Shown piece by piece: positions 7,618 to 17,246 of a stretch of 64,000 nucleotides of DNA. The notes beneath the pieces were generated by a model. It made no database searches. It had not been told where the DNA came from and saw nothing but the letters and a program-made list of their open reading frames with translations. Each line of letters starts with the position of its first letter. Positions within the stretch are counted from its first letter, which is position 1. The stretch covers positions 1-64,000 of the forward strand of contig NZ_BMXN01000001.1 of NCBI RefSeq assembly GCF_014651775.1, in the 5' to 3' direction. Both the position numbers and the translations under genes were made by a program. The DNA is from Vreelandella hamiltonii (GTDB lineage Bacteria; Pseudomonadota; Gammaproteobacteria; Pseudomonadales; Halomonadaceae).

Positions 7618-8376
7618 ATGGTGGATCACTTGGAACAGCAATTTCAAGCACTTGGGTCGCAGGAGGCGGTAACGCCCGACTACCCCGACCAGGATCATGT
7701 GCTGATTATTGAAGATGATCAGCGCTTGGCGGAGCTCACCCGTGACTACCTGGAAGCCAACGGCTTTCAAGTGACGATCGAGGCGGATGGTGCCAAGGGG
7801 GTAGATCGTATCCTGACGCTGCAGCCGGATCTGGTGATTCTGGATCTCATGCTGCCCGGTGAGGATGGCTTGGCCATCTGCCGCCGCGTGCGGCCCAATT
7901 TCGCCGGGCCGATCATGATGCTCACCGCGCGCACCGACGACCTGGATCAGGTGCTGGGGCTGGAAATGGGCGCCGATGACTACGTACCGAAGCCGGTACA
8001 GCCGAGGGTGCTGCTGGCCCGTATGCGTGCCCTGTTGCGACGTGCCGACGGCCCTGCTCCCGATGGTGAAATGCGCCTGAAGTTCGAGAACCTGGAAATC
8101 GACAATGCCACCCGCGAGGCTTGGCTGGCAGGTGATCGGATCGATCTGACCAGCGCCGAATTCGACCTCTTGTGGCTGTTGGCACGTAATGCTGGGCGGG
8201 TACTGACGCGTGAAGAGATTTTCAGCGACCTGCGCGGCATCAAGTACGATGGTCAGGATCGCTCGATCGACGTGCGGGTCTCCCGTATCCGACCCAAGAT
8301 TGGCGATGACCCCAATCAGCCTCACCGGATCAAGACGGTGCGTAGCAAGGGCTATCTGTTCGTCAAGGACAGCTAA
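7618..8376 (+). CDS. rstA: response regulator RstA-like (OmpR/PhoB family)
   Basis: A 252-residue two-component response regulator. The receiver domain starts after an unusual extension of about 27 residues; the acidic pocket is E32-D33-D34, the phosphoacceptor D76 in LVILDLMLPGEDG, and the conserved lysine lies in VPKPVQPR. The C-terminal winged-helix DNA-binding domain (about 150-250) contains LTSAEFDLLWLLARNAGRV and ends with the wing segment VRSKGYLFVK. The sequence resembles E. coli RstA across the receiver (MLPG.DG, ARLR). It is 17 bp upstream of the cognate kinase gene. The target regulon is not visible here. Confidence 0.88.
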   Translation: MVDHLEQQFQALGSQEAVTPDYPDQDHVLIIEDDQRLAELTRDYLEANGFQVTIEADGAKGVDRILTLQPDLVILDLMLPGEDGLAICRRVRPNFAGPIMMLTARTDDLDQVLGLEMGADDYVPKPVQPRVLLARMRALLRRADGPAPDGEMRLKFENLEIDNATREAWLAGDRIDLTSAEFDLLWLLARNAGRVLTREEIFSDLRGIKYDGQDRSIDVRVSRIRPKIGDDPNQPHRIKTVRSKGYLFVKDS

Positions 8377-8393
8377 CCAGGAGAGGTCGCCCA

Positions 8394-10016
8394 ATGCGGC
8401 GAGTGCTGAGTCACGGCTCGTTCTTACGTTTTTATCTGCTGCTCGGGCTGGCGCTGTGCGTGGTGTTCCTGATTGCACTGGGGGGACGCTCGTTCATCGA
8501 GCAAGTGCGTCGGGAAGATTACCGAGAACAGCTGGCTGCGTTGCCCATGTCGATGATGACTCAGCGCCTGGCCAGCGTGGCAGAGGACGAGCGGGAAGCG
8601 CTATTGGGTGAGCTTGCCGAACGGCTTGGCATGCAGTTGGCGCTGCGTCGCATGGCGGATACGCCGCTGGGCTACTTCGAGCGCACACGTATCGAGCGAG
8701 GCAACGTGCTGGTGGAGGAGCCCCCCTGGCAGCTGCGCCAGCGCCTGCCAGGTTCGTCACGCCAGCACGAGGCATGGGTGCTGGAGGCGAATTTTGCCGC
8801 TTGGGGCGAGCGCCAGTGGCAGGGGACCTTGGTAGCGCTGGGCGAGTGGCTGGCAGATATGCCACCCTCAGAGCGTACCCAGGCGCTGGGGCACTTGCGT
8901 TCTGGTAGCTGGCCATTGACGCTGCTGAGCGCACCACCAGAAGACCTGACCGCCGAACAGCGCTTTCAGATGACACTGGGGGGTGTCATCACTCGGCTGA
9001 TGTCCGACAAGCTCGCCATCACGCTGGTCTACCAGCTCCCCGTCCCGCCGGGTGACACGCCCCAGTGGCTACAGGCAGGCCCCGTCACGCGGGGCGATAC
9101 GCTGCCGCTCAACTTGCATCTCCCCTTGCTGGTCGGCCTGATGGCCGTGCTCAGCCTGATCGTTTATCTGATCATGCGCAGTATCGAATCACGCATGGCG
9201 CGACTGGAGCTGGCGGCAACCCGCATCGCCAGTGGCCGCCTGGAAACCCGTGTAAAAGTGGAAAGCGGTGATTTTCTCGGCCGTGTCGGCATGGCTTTCA
9301 ACGGTATGGCCAATCAGGTACAGAGCTTGCTCCGTGGCCAGCAGGAGATGATCCGCGCGGTCTCCCATGAGCTGCGTACCCCGGTGGCGCGTATCCGCTT
9401 TGCCGTGCAGATGGTGGAAGACATGACCGACCAGCCAGCCATTCAGAGGCAGCTGCAGGGTATCGATGCCGATATTGCAGAGCTGGACGAACTGGTCGAT
9501 GAGATTCTGACCTATGCCCGGTTGGGGGGAGACACCCTGCACGGTGCCGAGCTTGAAATGAGTCTGGTCGACTGCCGTGCCATGGCCAACCGGGTCATCG
9601 ATACCCTGGCCCCGCTGCACGCAGGCCTCACGCTTGAGCTCGACCCTGGCCCAGACATCGAACTGCTGGCCGAGCCTCGCTATCTTCAACGGGCGCTACA
9701 GAATCTGGTGGGCAATGCCTGTCGTTACAGCAAATCACAGGTGATCATTCGGCTTTGGGATGAACCCCACCTCGTGCGCATCGACGTGGAAGACGATGGG
9801 CCGGGCATACCGCCGGAAGCTCGTGCCGATATCTTCAAGCCGTTTGCCCGGCTGGACGATAGCCGAGCCCGCAGCTCGGGCGGGTATGGCCTCGGGTTGT
9901 CCATCGTGCAGAAAATCATGAGTGGCCATGGCGGCAGTGTCACCGTGGACAGCAGCCCAGCGCTGGGCGGCGCCCGCTTTACCCTGCTCATTCCTCGTCG
10001 CGATTCGCCGGCCTGA
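8394..10016 (+). CDS. rstB: sensor histidine kinase RstB-like
   Basis: A 540-residue inner-membrane kinase partnered with RstA. TM1 is at about 9-29, then a periplasmic RstB-type domain, TM2 at about 240-262, HAMP linker, dimerisation domain with phosphoacceptor H325 in RAVSHELRTPVARIRF, and an ATPase domain with the N box (LVGNACRYS), G1 (DVEDDGPGIP), F (FKPFAR) and G2 (GGYGLGLSI). The periplasmic domain is larger than in E. coli RstB, which has 433 residues. The 3' end overlaps the convergent metR gene by 29 bp. Confidence 0.88.
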   Translation: MRRVLSHGSFLRFYLLLGLALCVVFLIALGGRSFIEQVRREDYREQLAALPMSMMTQRLASVAEDEREALLGELAERLGMQLALRRMADTPLGYFERTRIERGNVLVEEPPWQLRQRLPGSSRQHEAWVLEANFAAWGERQWQGTLVALGEWLADMPPSERTQALGHLRSGSWPLTLLSAPPEDLTAEQRFQMTLGGVITRLMSDKLAITLVYQLPVPPGDTPQWLQAGPVTRGDTLPLNLHLPLLVGLMAVLSLIVYLIMRSIESRMARLELAATRIASGRLETRVKVESGDFLGRVGMAFNGMANQVQSLLRGQQEMIRAVSHELRTPVARIRFAVQMVEDMTDQPAIQRQLQGIDADIAELDELVDEILTYARLGGDTLHGAELEMSLVDCRAMANRVIDTLAPLHAGLTLELDPGPDIELLAEPRYLQRALQNLVGNACRYSKSQVIIRLWDEPHLVRIDVEDDGPGIPPEARADIFKPFARLDDSRARSSGGYGLGLSIVQKIMSGHGGSVTVDSSPALGGARFTLLIPRRDSPA

Positions 10017-10917
10017 TCCCGGAGAGTACCGCAAAGGAGGTCTCCTGAGCCGTGCGTAAAAAGTCCTGCATCCACGGCGCTTCCATGGTCTCTTCACGAA
10101 TGGCCGCGTACAGCGTGCTCCAGATACCTTGTTCGCCCAGCTTGACGGCACTGACGTAGTGGCGCTCCAGATACTCGGTCAAGGCCCAGTTGGGCAGCGC
10201 GCAAACCCCACGGCCGCTGGCCACCAGCTGCATCATCATGATGGTCAGTTCGGCCGTACGAATCTCCTTTGGGCGCACATTGGCGGGCGTCAGAAATTGG
10301 GTGAAGACGTCCAGTCGTGACTGCTCCACCGGGTAGGTGATCAACGTCTCTTCGGCCAGGGCGGCGGGCAGAACATAGGCACTGCCCGCCAGGCGATGCT
10401 GTCGGGCTACGGCCAACAACCCCTCGTAACGAAACAATGGCTCGTAGTGCACCCCTTCCAGCGGCTGAGGGTCGGCGGTGATGACCAGGTCCAGCTGCTC
10501 GCGTGCCAGGGCAGGTAGCGGGTCGAAATGGTGGCCGCTGGGGATGTCGATTTCCACCTCCGGCCAATGGTCACGAAAATAGTCCACGGTGGGCATCAGC
10601 CACTGAAAGCAGCTGTGGCATTCGATGGCCATGTGCAGGCGTCCCTGCTCGGTGCCTGCCAAGCGCGCCAGGTCTCGCTCGGCCTTGCGTACTTCGGGCA
10701 AAATGTCATCGGCCAGCGCCAACAGGCGCAAACCGGCGCGGGTAAATTCCACGGGGCGCGTCTTGCGCACGAACAGCGCGCTATCGATACGGCCTTCCAG
10801 GTCTTTCAACTGGTGGGAAAGCGCCGACTGGGTGAGGTGCACGCGCTCGGCGGCTTCCACCAGCGACCCCGTTTCCCTCAGCGCCAGTAGCGTGCGCAAA
10901 TGGCGTAGCTCAATCAT
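9988..10917 (-). CDS. metR: LysR-type regulator MetR
   Basis: A 309-residue LysR regulator: N-terminal winged helix (about 1-60, LTQSALSHQLKDLE in the recognition region) and a co-inducer domain. IECHSCFQWLMP and HHFDPLPAL match the homocysteine-responsive methionine regulator MetR closely. It should activate methionine-synthesis genes such as metE, metH or metF when homocysteine accumulates, but none of these lies in the window. The gene converges on rstB with a 29-bp overlap. A MetR site upstream is not obvious. Confidence 0.85.
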   Translation of the reverse strand: MIELRHLRTLLALRETGSLVEAAERVHLTQSALSHQLKDLEGRIDSALFVRKTRPVEFTRAGLRLLALADDILPEVRKAERDLARLAGTEQGRLHMAIECHSCFQWLMPTVDYFRDHWPEVEIDIPSGHHFDPLPALAREQLDLVITADPQPLEGVHYEPLFRYEGLLAVARQHRLAGSAYVLPAALAEETLITYPVEQSRLDVFTQFLTPANVRPKEIRTAELTIMMMQLVASGRGVCALPNWALTEYLERHYVSAVKLGEQGIWSTLYAAIREETMEAPWMQDFLRTAQETSFAVLSGIRPANRDEE

Positions 10918-11061
10918 GGTGAGTATCTGTCATAGGTAATGAAACAGCTTGGCTGTTATTCAGCGTCACATATGACAGTGTCGCATACCCTCGAACATTC
11001 CCCTATCCAGACGCCCCCTGAGTTTCCAACGGTGGCGGCCACTCAAGGTGCCTGGGCGTCG

Positions 11062-13272
11062 TCAGCTCTTCGTGGCGTAAGCGTAGAGCAGCGTTTCCTG
11101 GGCGCTGATGGCATCGCCGTGGCCAGGGTCCTGGAGCTGGTAGCTGCCATCGCTCTGCAGTAGCCAGCTCTGGCAGTTATCGACCAGGTAGGTCTCCAGG
11201 TCCTTGCGCACCCGGGTGGCGAGCTTCTTGTCCAGCAACGGGAAGCAGGTTTCCACGCGGTGGAACATGTTGCGCGACATGAAGTCGGCGCTGGAGCACC
11301 AGATTTCCGGTTTGCCGTCGTTATGGAAGTGAAAGACTCGGGTATGTTCCAGAAAGCGGCCAATGATCGAGCGCACGCGAATGTTGTCCGACACGCCCGG
11401 CACGCCGGGTTTCAGGCAGCACATGCCGCGAATGATCAGGTCGCACTCCACGCCCGCCTGAGAGGCTCGGTAAAGCGCCTTGATCAGCTTGGGCTCGGTC
11501 AGCGAGTTGCACTTGATGATGATATGGCCACGTTTGCCCTTGCGGGCGACCTGGGCTTCCCGGTCGATCATTTCCACCAGCCGCTCGTGCAGCGTGAACG
11601 GTGCGTGCAGCAGCGTATCGATCTTGCGCGCGCGGCCCATGCCCGAGAGCTGCTGGAAGACCTTGTGCACGTCGGCACACAGCGCCTTGTTGGCGGTCAG
11701 CAGGCTGTAGTCGGTATACAGCTTGGCGGTCTTGGCATGGTAGTTGCCCGTGCCCAGGTGCGCATAGTGACGCAGCTCGCCGCGCTCACGGCGGACGATA
11801 TGCAGCATTTTGGCGTGGGTCTTGTAGGCCATGATGCCGTAGATGACGATGGCCCCGGCTTCCTGCAGGCGCGAGGCGAGCTGCAGGTTGTCTGCTTCGT
11901 CGAAGCGTGCCCGTAGCTCGATGACCACGGTGACCTCTTTGCCCTGGCTGGCGGCTTCTACCAGCGCGCTGACGATGGAGGAGTCGGCCCCGGTGCGGTA
12001 GAGCGTCTGCTTGATCGCCAGTACGTCCGGGTCGCGTGCGGCTTCGCGCAGCAGATCTTCGATGGGGGAGAAGGCCTGGAAGGGGTGGTGCAGAAGAATG
12101 TCGTTTTTGGCAATGGCGCTGAACAGGCTGCCGCCCTTCAAGCCCTTGGGCACGCTGGGGGTAAACGGGCGATAGAGCAGCTCGGGGCGGTCCACGTCAC
12201 CCAGCACGGCCAGCATACGGGTCAGGTTCACCGGGCCCTGCACACGATACAGGTCGTCGTTGTCCAGCTCGAACTGGCGCAGCAGGAAGTTGATGAGGTC
12301 GTCCGGGCAGTTATCGGCGACCTCCAGGCGTACGCCGCTGCCATAGCGGCGTGCCAGCAGCTCCCCGCGTAACGCCGATGCCAGGTCGGAGACCTCTTCG
12401 GGGTCGACGCTCATGTCCGCATTGCGGGTCAGGCGGAACTGGTAGCAGCCGCGCACGCGCATGCCAGGGAACAGCTCCTCGGCATGGGCATGGATGAGCG
12501 AAGACAAAAAGACGTATTCGGTGTAGCCCTCTGCACACAGCTCCTTGGGCAAGGCCATCAAGCGAGGCAGCGAGCGCGGTGCGGGCAGAATCGCCATGCC
12601 GCCAGCCCGGCCAAAGGCATCTTTGCCCTCCAGCTCGACGATGAAGTTGAGGCTTTTATTGACCAGTCGCGGGAACGGATGCGAGGGGTCCAGGCCGATG
12701 GGGCTGATGACCGGCATGATCTCGTTATCGAAAAACTCACGCGCCCAGGCCTTTTGCGCCTCGTTCCACTGGTCGCGACGACGAAAGCGCAGCCCCTGAG
12801 CCTCCAGGGCGGGCAGCAGGGTGTCGTTGAGAATCGTGTACTGGCGGGCGATTTGCTGATGGGCAATGGTTGAGATTTCTGCCAGCACGGCTTTGGGCAA
12901 ACGGCCATCTGCTGCGGTGGTGTCATCGCCCAGCGCCATTTGATGTTTGAGCCCTGCGACCCTGATTTCGAAGAATTCGTCCATGTTGGACGAGAAGATC
13001 AGCAGGAACATGAGACGGTTCAGCAGCGGGTGCGCATCGTCCAGCGCCTGCTCCAGCACGCGAATATTGAACTGCAGGTGCGAAAGCTCTCGATTGAAGT
13101 AGAGCTGTGGGTCATCCAGGTTGGCTTCCGGGAGTACTTCACGGGCCTGTACTCCTGTCGGTGTACGGTTGACCCGTAAAGGCAGTACCTCGGTACTGTC
13201 GCTAACGAAAGTCTCGTTACCGGGCACTGCACTGCTGACATCGGTGTTGGAATCGGCTGAGTTGTCTTCCAT
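11062..13272 (-). CDS. ppk: polyphosphate kinase 1
   Basis: A 736-residue Ppk1, which builds long-chain polyphosphate from ATP at the membrane periphery. SSNMDEFFEIRVAG near the N-terminus, the autophosphorylated-histidine segment MAYKTHAKMLHIVRRE, and HLGTGNYHAKTAKLYTDYSLLTA are all present. An acidic, Ser/Thr-rich stretch of about 30 residues precedes the conserved part. ATG 13272 has AGGGGG upstream. The gene follows hemB on the same strand, separated by a 35-bp near-perfect palindrome that could carry a phosphate-type control site. Confidence 0.95.
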   Translation of the reverse strand: MEDNSADSNTDVSSAVPGNETFVSDSTEVLPLRVNRTPTGVQAREVLPEANLDDPQLYFNRELSHLQFNIRVLEQALDDAHPLLNRLMFLLIFSSNMDEFFEIRVAGLKHQMALGDDTTAADGRLPKAVLAEISTIAHQQIARQYTILNDTLLPALEAQGLRFRRRDQWNEAQKAWAREFFDNEIMPVISPIGLDPSHPFPRLVNKSLNFIVELEGKDAFGRAGGMAILPAPRSLPRLMALPKELCAEGYTEYVFLSSLIHAHAEELFPGMRVRGCYQFRLTRNADMSVDPEEVSDLASALRGELLARRYGSGVRLEVADNCPDDLINFLLRQFELDNDDLYRVQGPVNLTRMLAVLGDVDRPELLYRPFTPSVPKGLKGGSLFSAIAKNDILLHHPFQAFSPIEDLLREAARDPDVLAIKQTLYRTGADSSIVSALVEAASQGKEVTVVIELRARFDEADNLQLASRLQEAGAIVIYGIMAYKTHAKMLHIVRRERGELRHYAHLGTGNYHAKTAKLYTDYSLLTANKALCADVHKVFQQLSGMGRARKIDTLLHAPFTLHERLVEMIDREAQVARKGKRGHIIIKCNSLTEPKLIKALYRASQAGVECDLIIRGMCCLKPGVPGVSDNIRVRSIIGRFLEHTRVFHFHNDGKPEIWCSSADFMSRNMFHRVETCFPLLDKKLATRVRKDLETYLVDNCQSWLLQSDGSYQLQDPGHGDAISAQETLLYAYATKS

Positions 13273-13345
13273 GCTGGCCCCCTGCGGTAATGGCGCTTGC
13301 CCATGCTGCTTGTTATAACGCGAATTGTGTCAAGTATGCAGGGGG

Positions 13346-13380
13346 AAGATGACAAACAGGTGTCACCTATTTGTCATCTT
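13346..13380. promoter_or_regulatory. 35-bp near-perfect palindrome between hemB and ppk
   Basis: The arms read AAGATGACAAA...TTTGTCATCTT, and 16 of 17 position pairs are complementary around a central T. It starts 8 bp past the hemB stop and no T-run follows on the minus strand, so it is a poor intrinsic terminator. On the plus strand GTGTCAC-CTAT-TTGTCAT loosely resembles the two 7-bp repeats of a PHO box (5/7 and 6/7). It may be an operator for ppk or an mRNA-stabilising hairpin at the hemB 3' end. Confidence 0.5.
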
Positions 13381-13387
13381 GATGGCG

Positions 13388-14485
<1,098 letters not shown>

Positions 14486-14580
14486 TCATGCCATGCAGCG
14501 AAAGCCGCCTTGTGGCCGCAGGGCAGACTGACTAAAGTGAGTCACTCAGCCATTCGCATGGCTTCGACAAGGAGAGAGGT

Positions 14581-15240
14581 ATGACCAAGCAGGTAGCGGT
14601 GGTATTAGCCGGCTGTGGCGTGTTCGACGGTTCGGAAATCTACGAAACGACCCTGACACTGCTGCGTCTGGATCAGTTGGGCATCGGGTATCGCTGCTTT
14701 GCACCCGATGTAGAGCAGCACCATGTCATCAACCACCTGGATCAGACGCCGGTGGAGGGTGAGCGACGCAATGTGCTGCAGGAGTCGGCCCGTCTGGCGC
14801 GTGGCGAGATCAGTCCGATCACCGAGCTGGTGTCCGATGACTTCGATGCGGTGATCGTGCCTGGCGGCTTTGGCGTTGCCAAGAACCTGTCCGACTTTGC
14901 CATGCAAGGCGACGAGATGCAGGTGCTGGAAAGCGTCAAGGAGGCGCTGGCAGGGTTCAAGGAAGACGCCAAACCGATTGGCTTGATGTGCATTGCCCCG
15001 GTCATGGTGCCACGGCTGCTGGGGGATGGCATTGCCGTGACGGTAGGGCATGACCCCGGTGTGGCGGGTGCGATCAGCGCCATGGGGGGGCTGCACCGTA
15101 GCTGCGGCGTAGAAGAGATCGTCGTGGATCTCGAACATCGCGTGGTCACCACGCCTGCCTATATGCTGGCGACGCGTATCAGTGAAGCCGCCACGGGCAT
15201 CTTCAAGCTGGTGGACCGTATCGATGAAATGATGGGCTAG
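14581..15240 (+). CDS. elbB: isoprenoid biosynthesis glyoxalase ElbB
   Basis: A 219-residue DJ-1/PfpI-superfamily protein. LAGCGVFDGSEIYET at the N-terminus, PGGFGVAKNLSDFA, and the nucleophile-elbow cysteine in GLMCIAPVM identify ElbB (YhbL). The family has weak glyoxalase activity and was linked genetically to isoprenoid synthesis. It is preceded by AAGGAGAG, transcribed alone, and ends at a strong bidirectional terminator shared with tatC. Confidence 0.9.
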   Translation: MTKQVAVVLAGCGVFDGSEIYETTLTLLRLDQLGIGYRCFAPDVEQHHVINHLDQTPVEGERRNVLQESARLARGEISPITELVSDDFDAVIVPGGFGVAKNLSDFAMQGDEMQVLESVKEALAGFKEDAKPIGLMCIAPVMVPRLLGDGIAVTVGHDPGVAGAISAMGGLHRSCGVEEIVVDLEHRVVTTPAYMLATRISEAATGIFKLVDRIDEMMG

Positions 15241-15262
15241 GCTGGCAAGCCCGCCCGTAGGG

Positions 15263-15300
15263 AAAAAGCCTCTGTCATCGTGGGATGACAGAGGCTTTTT
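15263..15300. terminator. bidirectional intrinsic terminator
   Basis: A perfect 17-bp stem, AAAAAGCCTCTGTCATC with its complement, around a GTGG loop and with T-runs on both strands. It closes elbB on the plus strand and the long ubi-his-tat operon on the minus strand. Confidence 0.95.
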
Positions 15301-15324
15301 AATGGCCGTCAGCATTCACTACGG

Positions 15325-16116
15325 CTAGTCGGTCTGCTCTTCCTCGGCCTGCGCTTGCTTGGCGTTTCTGGGCTTGCGCACCAGACGGCCAAACAGCAAC
15401 CCCACTTCGTACAACAAGTACATGGGAATCGCCAGCAGGCTCTGAGAAATCACATCGGGCGGCGTCAGCAGCATACCGACGACAAAGCACCCCAGAATGA
15501 TATACGGGCGCTTTTTCGACAGGCTTTCCACGGTCGTCGCGCCGGAGAGAATCAGCAGGAACGTGGCGATGGGTATTTCAAAGGCCACGCCAAACGCAAA
15601 GAACAGCTTGAGCACGAAATTCAGGTACTGGTTGATGTCGGTCATCACCGCGACATTTTCCGGCCCCGTTTGGGTAAAAAACTCGAACAGCAGCGGAAAC
15701 ACCACGTAATAGGCAAACGCTGCCCCGGCATAAAACAGCGCCACGCTGGAAACGAGAATCGGAATGGCCAGCGCTTTCTCGTTATCGTAAAGCCCCGGCG
15801 CCACGAAGGCCCAGGCCTGGTGCAGCACGAAAGGAATGGCAATGAAGACCGCCACCACCAGCGTCAGCTTGAAAGGTGCCAGGAAGGGCGAGGCGACCTC
15901 GGTGGCAATCATCTGGGAGCCTTCGGGCAGCAGTGCCATCAGCGGCTCGGCCACGAAGGTGTAGATATCGTTGGCAAAGGCATAGAGCCCCAGGAAAATC
16001 ACCAGGATCACCACGACCGCCTTCATCAAGCGCGAACGCAGCTCGATCAGATGCTCGATGAGAGGCGCCTGGCCCTGGTCGTTTTGCGGTGGCTGGGAGT
16101 TGCCAGACATGCTCAT
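15325..16116 (-). CDS. tatC: Sec-independent protein translocase TatC
   Basis: A 263-residue inner-membrane protein with six predicted helices, the receptor for twin-arginine signal peptides in the TatBC complex. LIEHLIELRSRL near the N-terminus and the first periplasmic cap, then WAFVAPGLYDNEK, fit the family. Its start overlaps the tatB stop as ATGA. It is the last gene before the bidirectional terminator. Confidence 0.95.
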   Translation of the reverse strand: MSMSGNSQPPQNDQGQAPLIEHLIELRSRLMKAVVVILVIFLGLYAFANDIYTFVAEPLMALLPEGSQMIATEVASPFLAPFKLTLVVAVFIAIPFVLHQAWAFVAPGLYDNEKALAIPILVSSVALFYAGAAFAYYVVFPLLFEFFTQTGPENVAVMTDINQYLNFVLKLFFAFGVAFEIPIATFLLILSGATTVESLSKKRPYIILGCFVVGMLLTPPDVISQSLLAIPMYLLYEVGLLFGRLVRKPRNAKQAQAEEEQTD

Positions 16117-16529
16117 GAGTGGGGTCTATCCTTTTGATCGGCCGTATCGGTGTCGCTCGGCAGGTCTTCACGCACGGTCTGCAAAGCGTCATCCAGTCGT
16201 GCGCTGGCCCTGGCCACCCGCTGTTCGGTGTCTGCCTGGGCGGAAGGCTGGGCAGACGAGGCTGAAGGGGCGTCAGCAATGCTCTCGACATCCTGCTTGG
16301 CTTTTTTCAGGCTGTCATCGAGCTTTTTCTGCTGCTCATTCAGCTTTTGCCGCAGCTCTTCGGCTTCCAGTTGGGCACTGATTTCACGCTGCATACCGGA
16401 TACCGTGCGCTTGATCTTGCCGATCCATAGACCCGCCGTGCGCGCCGCCTTGGGCAGGCGTTCCGGGCCCAGCACCAGCAGTGCCACGACGCCGATGAGC
16501 ATGAGTTCAAGAAAGCCGATATCCAGCAT
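16113..16529 (-). CDS. tatB: Sec-independent protein translocase TatB
   Basis: A 138-residue protein: short N-terminal membrane helix with FLELMLIGVVALLVLGPERLP, then a long charged amphipathic and coiled region typical of TatB, and a disordered acidic C-terminus. It pairs with TatC to bind Tat substrates. Three bases separate it from tatA and it overlaps tatC by 4 nt. Confidence 0.93.
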   Translation of the reverse strand: MLDIGFLELMLIGVVALLVLGPERLPKAARTAGLWIGKIKRTVSGMQREISAQLEAEELRQKLNEQQKKLDDSLKKAKQDVESIADAPSASSAQPSAQADTEQRVARASARLDDALQTVREDLPSDTDTADQKDRPHS

Positions 16530-16532
16530 GGG

Positions 16533-16814
16533 TTATTTGCGCTCTTCGTTGCGGTCGCCAGAGTGAACGTCTGCCGCTGGCTTCTGCTCAGCTTGAACGT
16601 CATAGGTGTTGCCGTTCTCTTCGTGGGCGACCTTGGCCTGAGGCTGGTCAGAGGGCTTGTCGCCGTCCTTCTCTTCCTCGTGCATGGCTTTCTTGAAGCC
16701 CTTGACCGCGCCGCCCAGGTCGGTGCCCACGTTACGCAGTTTCTTGGTGCCGAAAATCAGGATGATGATGCCCAGAACAATCAGCAGCTGCCAAATACTG
16801 ATACCACCTAACAT
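16533..16814 (-). CDS. tatA: Sec-independent protein translocase TatA
   Basis: A 93-residue protein with an N-terminal helix ([20 protein letters not shown]), the [24 protein letters not shown] amphipathic segment split around the hinge, and a hydrophilic acidic tail. It oligomerises to form the Tat pore. GAGGAAA precedes ATG 16814. Confidence 0.95.
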   Translation of the reverse strand: MLGGISIWQLLIVLGIIILIFGTKKLRNVGTDLGGAVKGFKKAMHEEEKDGDKPSDQPQAKVAHEENGNTYDVQAEQKPAADVHSGDRNEERK

Positions 16815-16838
16815 ATGCGTTTCCTCATGGATGCAGGG

Positions 16839-17210
16839 TTAACGTTGTGATCGGGACGCTTTTTCGTCGTGACCAGAGATTCCAAACCGTCGCGCAAGCT
16901 CGTCCAGCACGGGCTGATGGTCCAGGTCCAGATGCGACAGCATGACCAGGCTATGAAACCACAGGTCGGCCGTTTCGGCGATCAACGCTTGACGGGCCTG
17001 CTCATCGCCGTGCTCGGCATCCTTGGCGGCCAGCAGCGTTTCGGTGGCCTCTTCGCCCACTTTCTCGAGTATCTTGTTCAAACCCTTATGATGCAAGGAG
17101 GCAACATAAGATTCTTCTGGTTGCGCATGGCGACGCTGTTTCAAAACGTCGGCCAGAGCGTCCAGTACGGGAGCTTGGTTGGCATCTGTCATGGTGTTCT
17201 CGTTATTCAT
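16839..17210 (-). CDS. hisE: phosphoribosyl-ATP pyrophosphatase HisE
   Basis: A 123-residue enzyme that removes pyrophosphate from phosphoribosyl-ATP in histidine synthesis. The MazG-type helices carry [16 protein letters not shown] and [16 protein letters not shown] with the acidic metal ligands. ATG 17210 gives the longest frame; ATG 17192 (MTDANQ) is also possible. In many pseudomonads hisI lies directly upstream between ubiB and hisE, but here the gap is only 36 bp, so hisI must be elsewhere. Confidence 0.93.
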   Translation of the reverse strand: MNNENTMTDANQAPVLDALADVLKQRRHAQPEESYVASLHHKGLNKILEKVGEEATETLLAAKDAEHGDEQARQALIAETADLWFHSLVMLSHLDLDHQPVLDELARRFGISGHDEKASRSQR

Positions 17211-17246
17211 CGCAATAGAGTGTCATCCGGCACGCGCTGGAAAGGC

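Noticed and set aside
10918-10990. possible MetR operator (TGAA-N5-TTCA) upstream of metR
   Set aside because: TGAA (10939) and TTCA (10960) occur, but the spacing is far larger than the consensus.
10939-11163. 74-codon plus frame between metR and ppk
   Set aside because: It overlaps the 3' end of ppk and has no ribosome site or recognisable motif.
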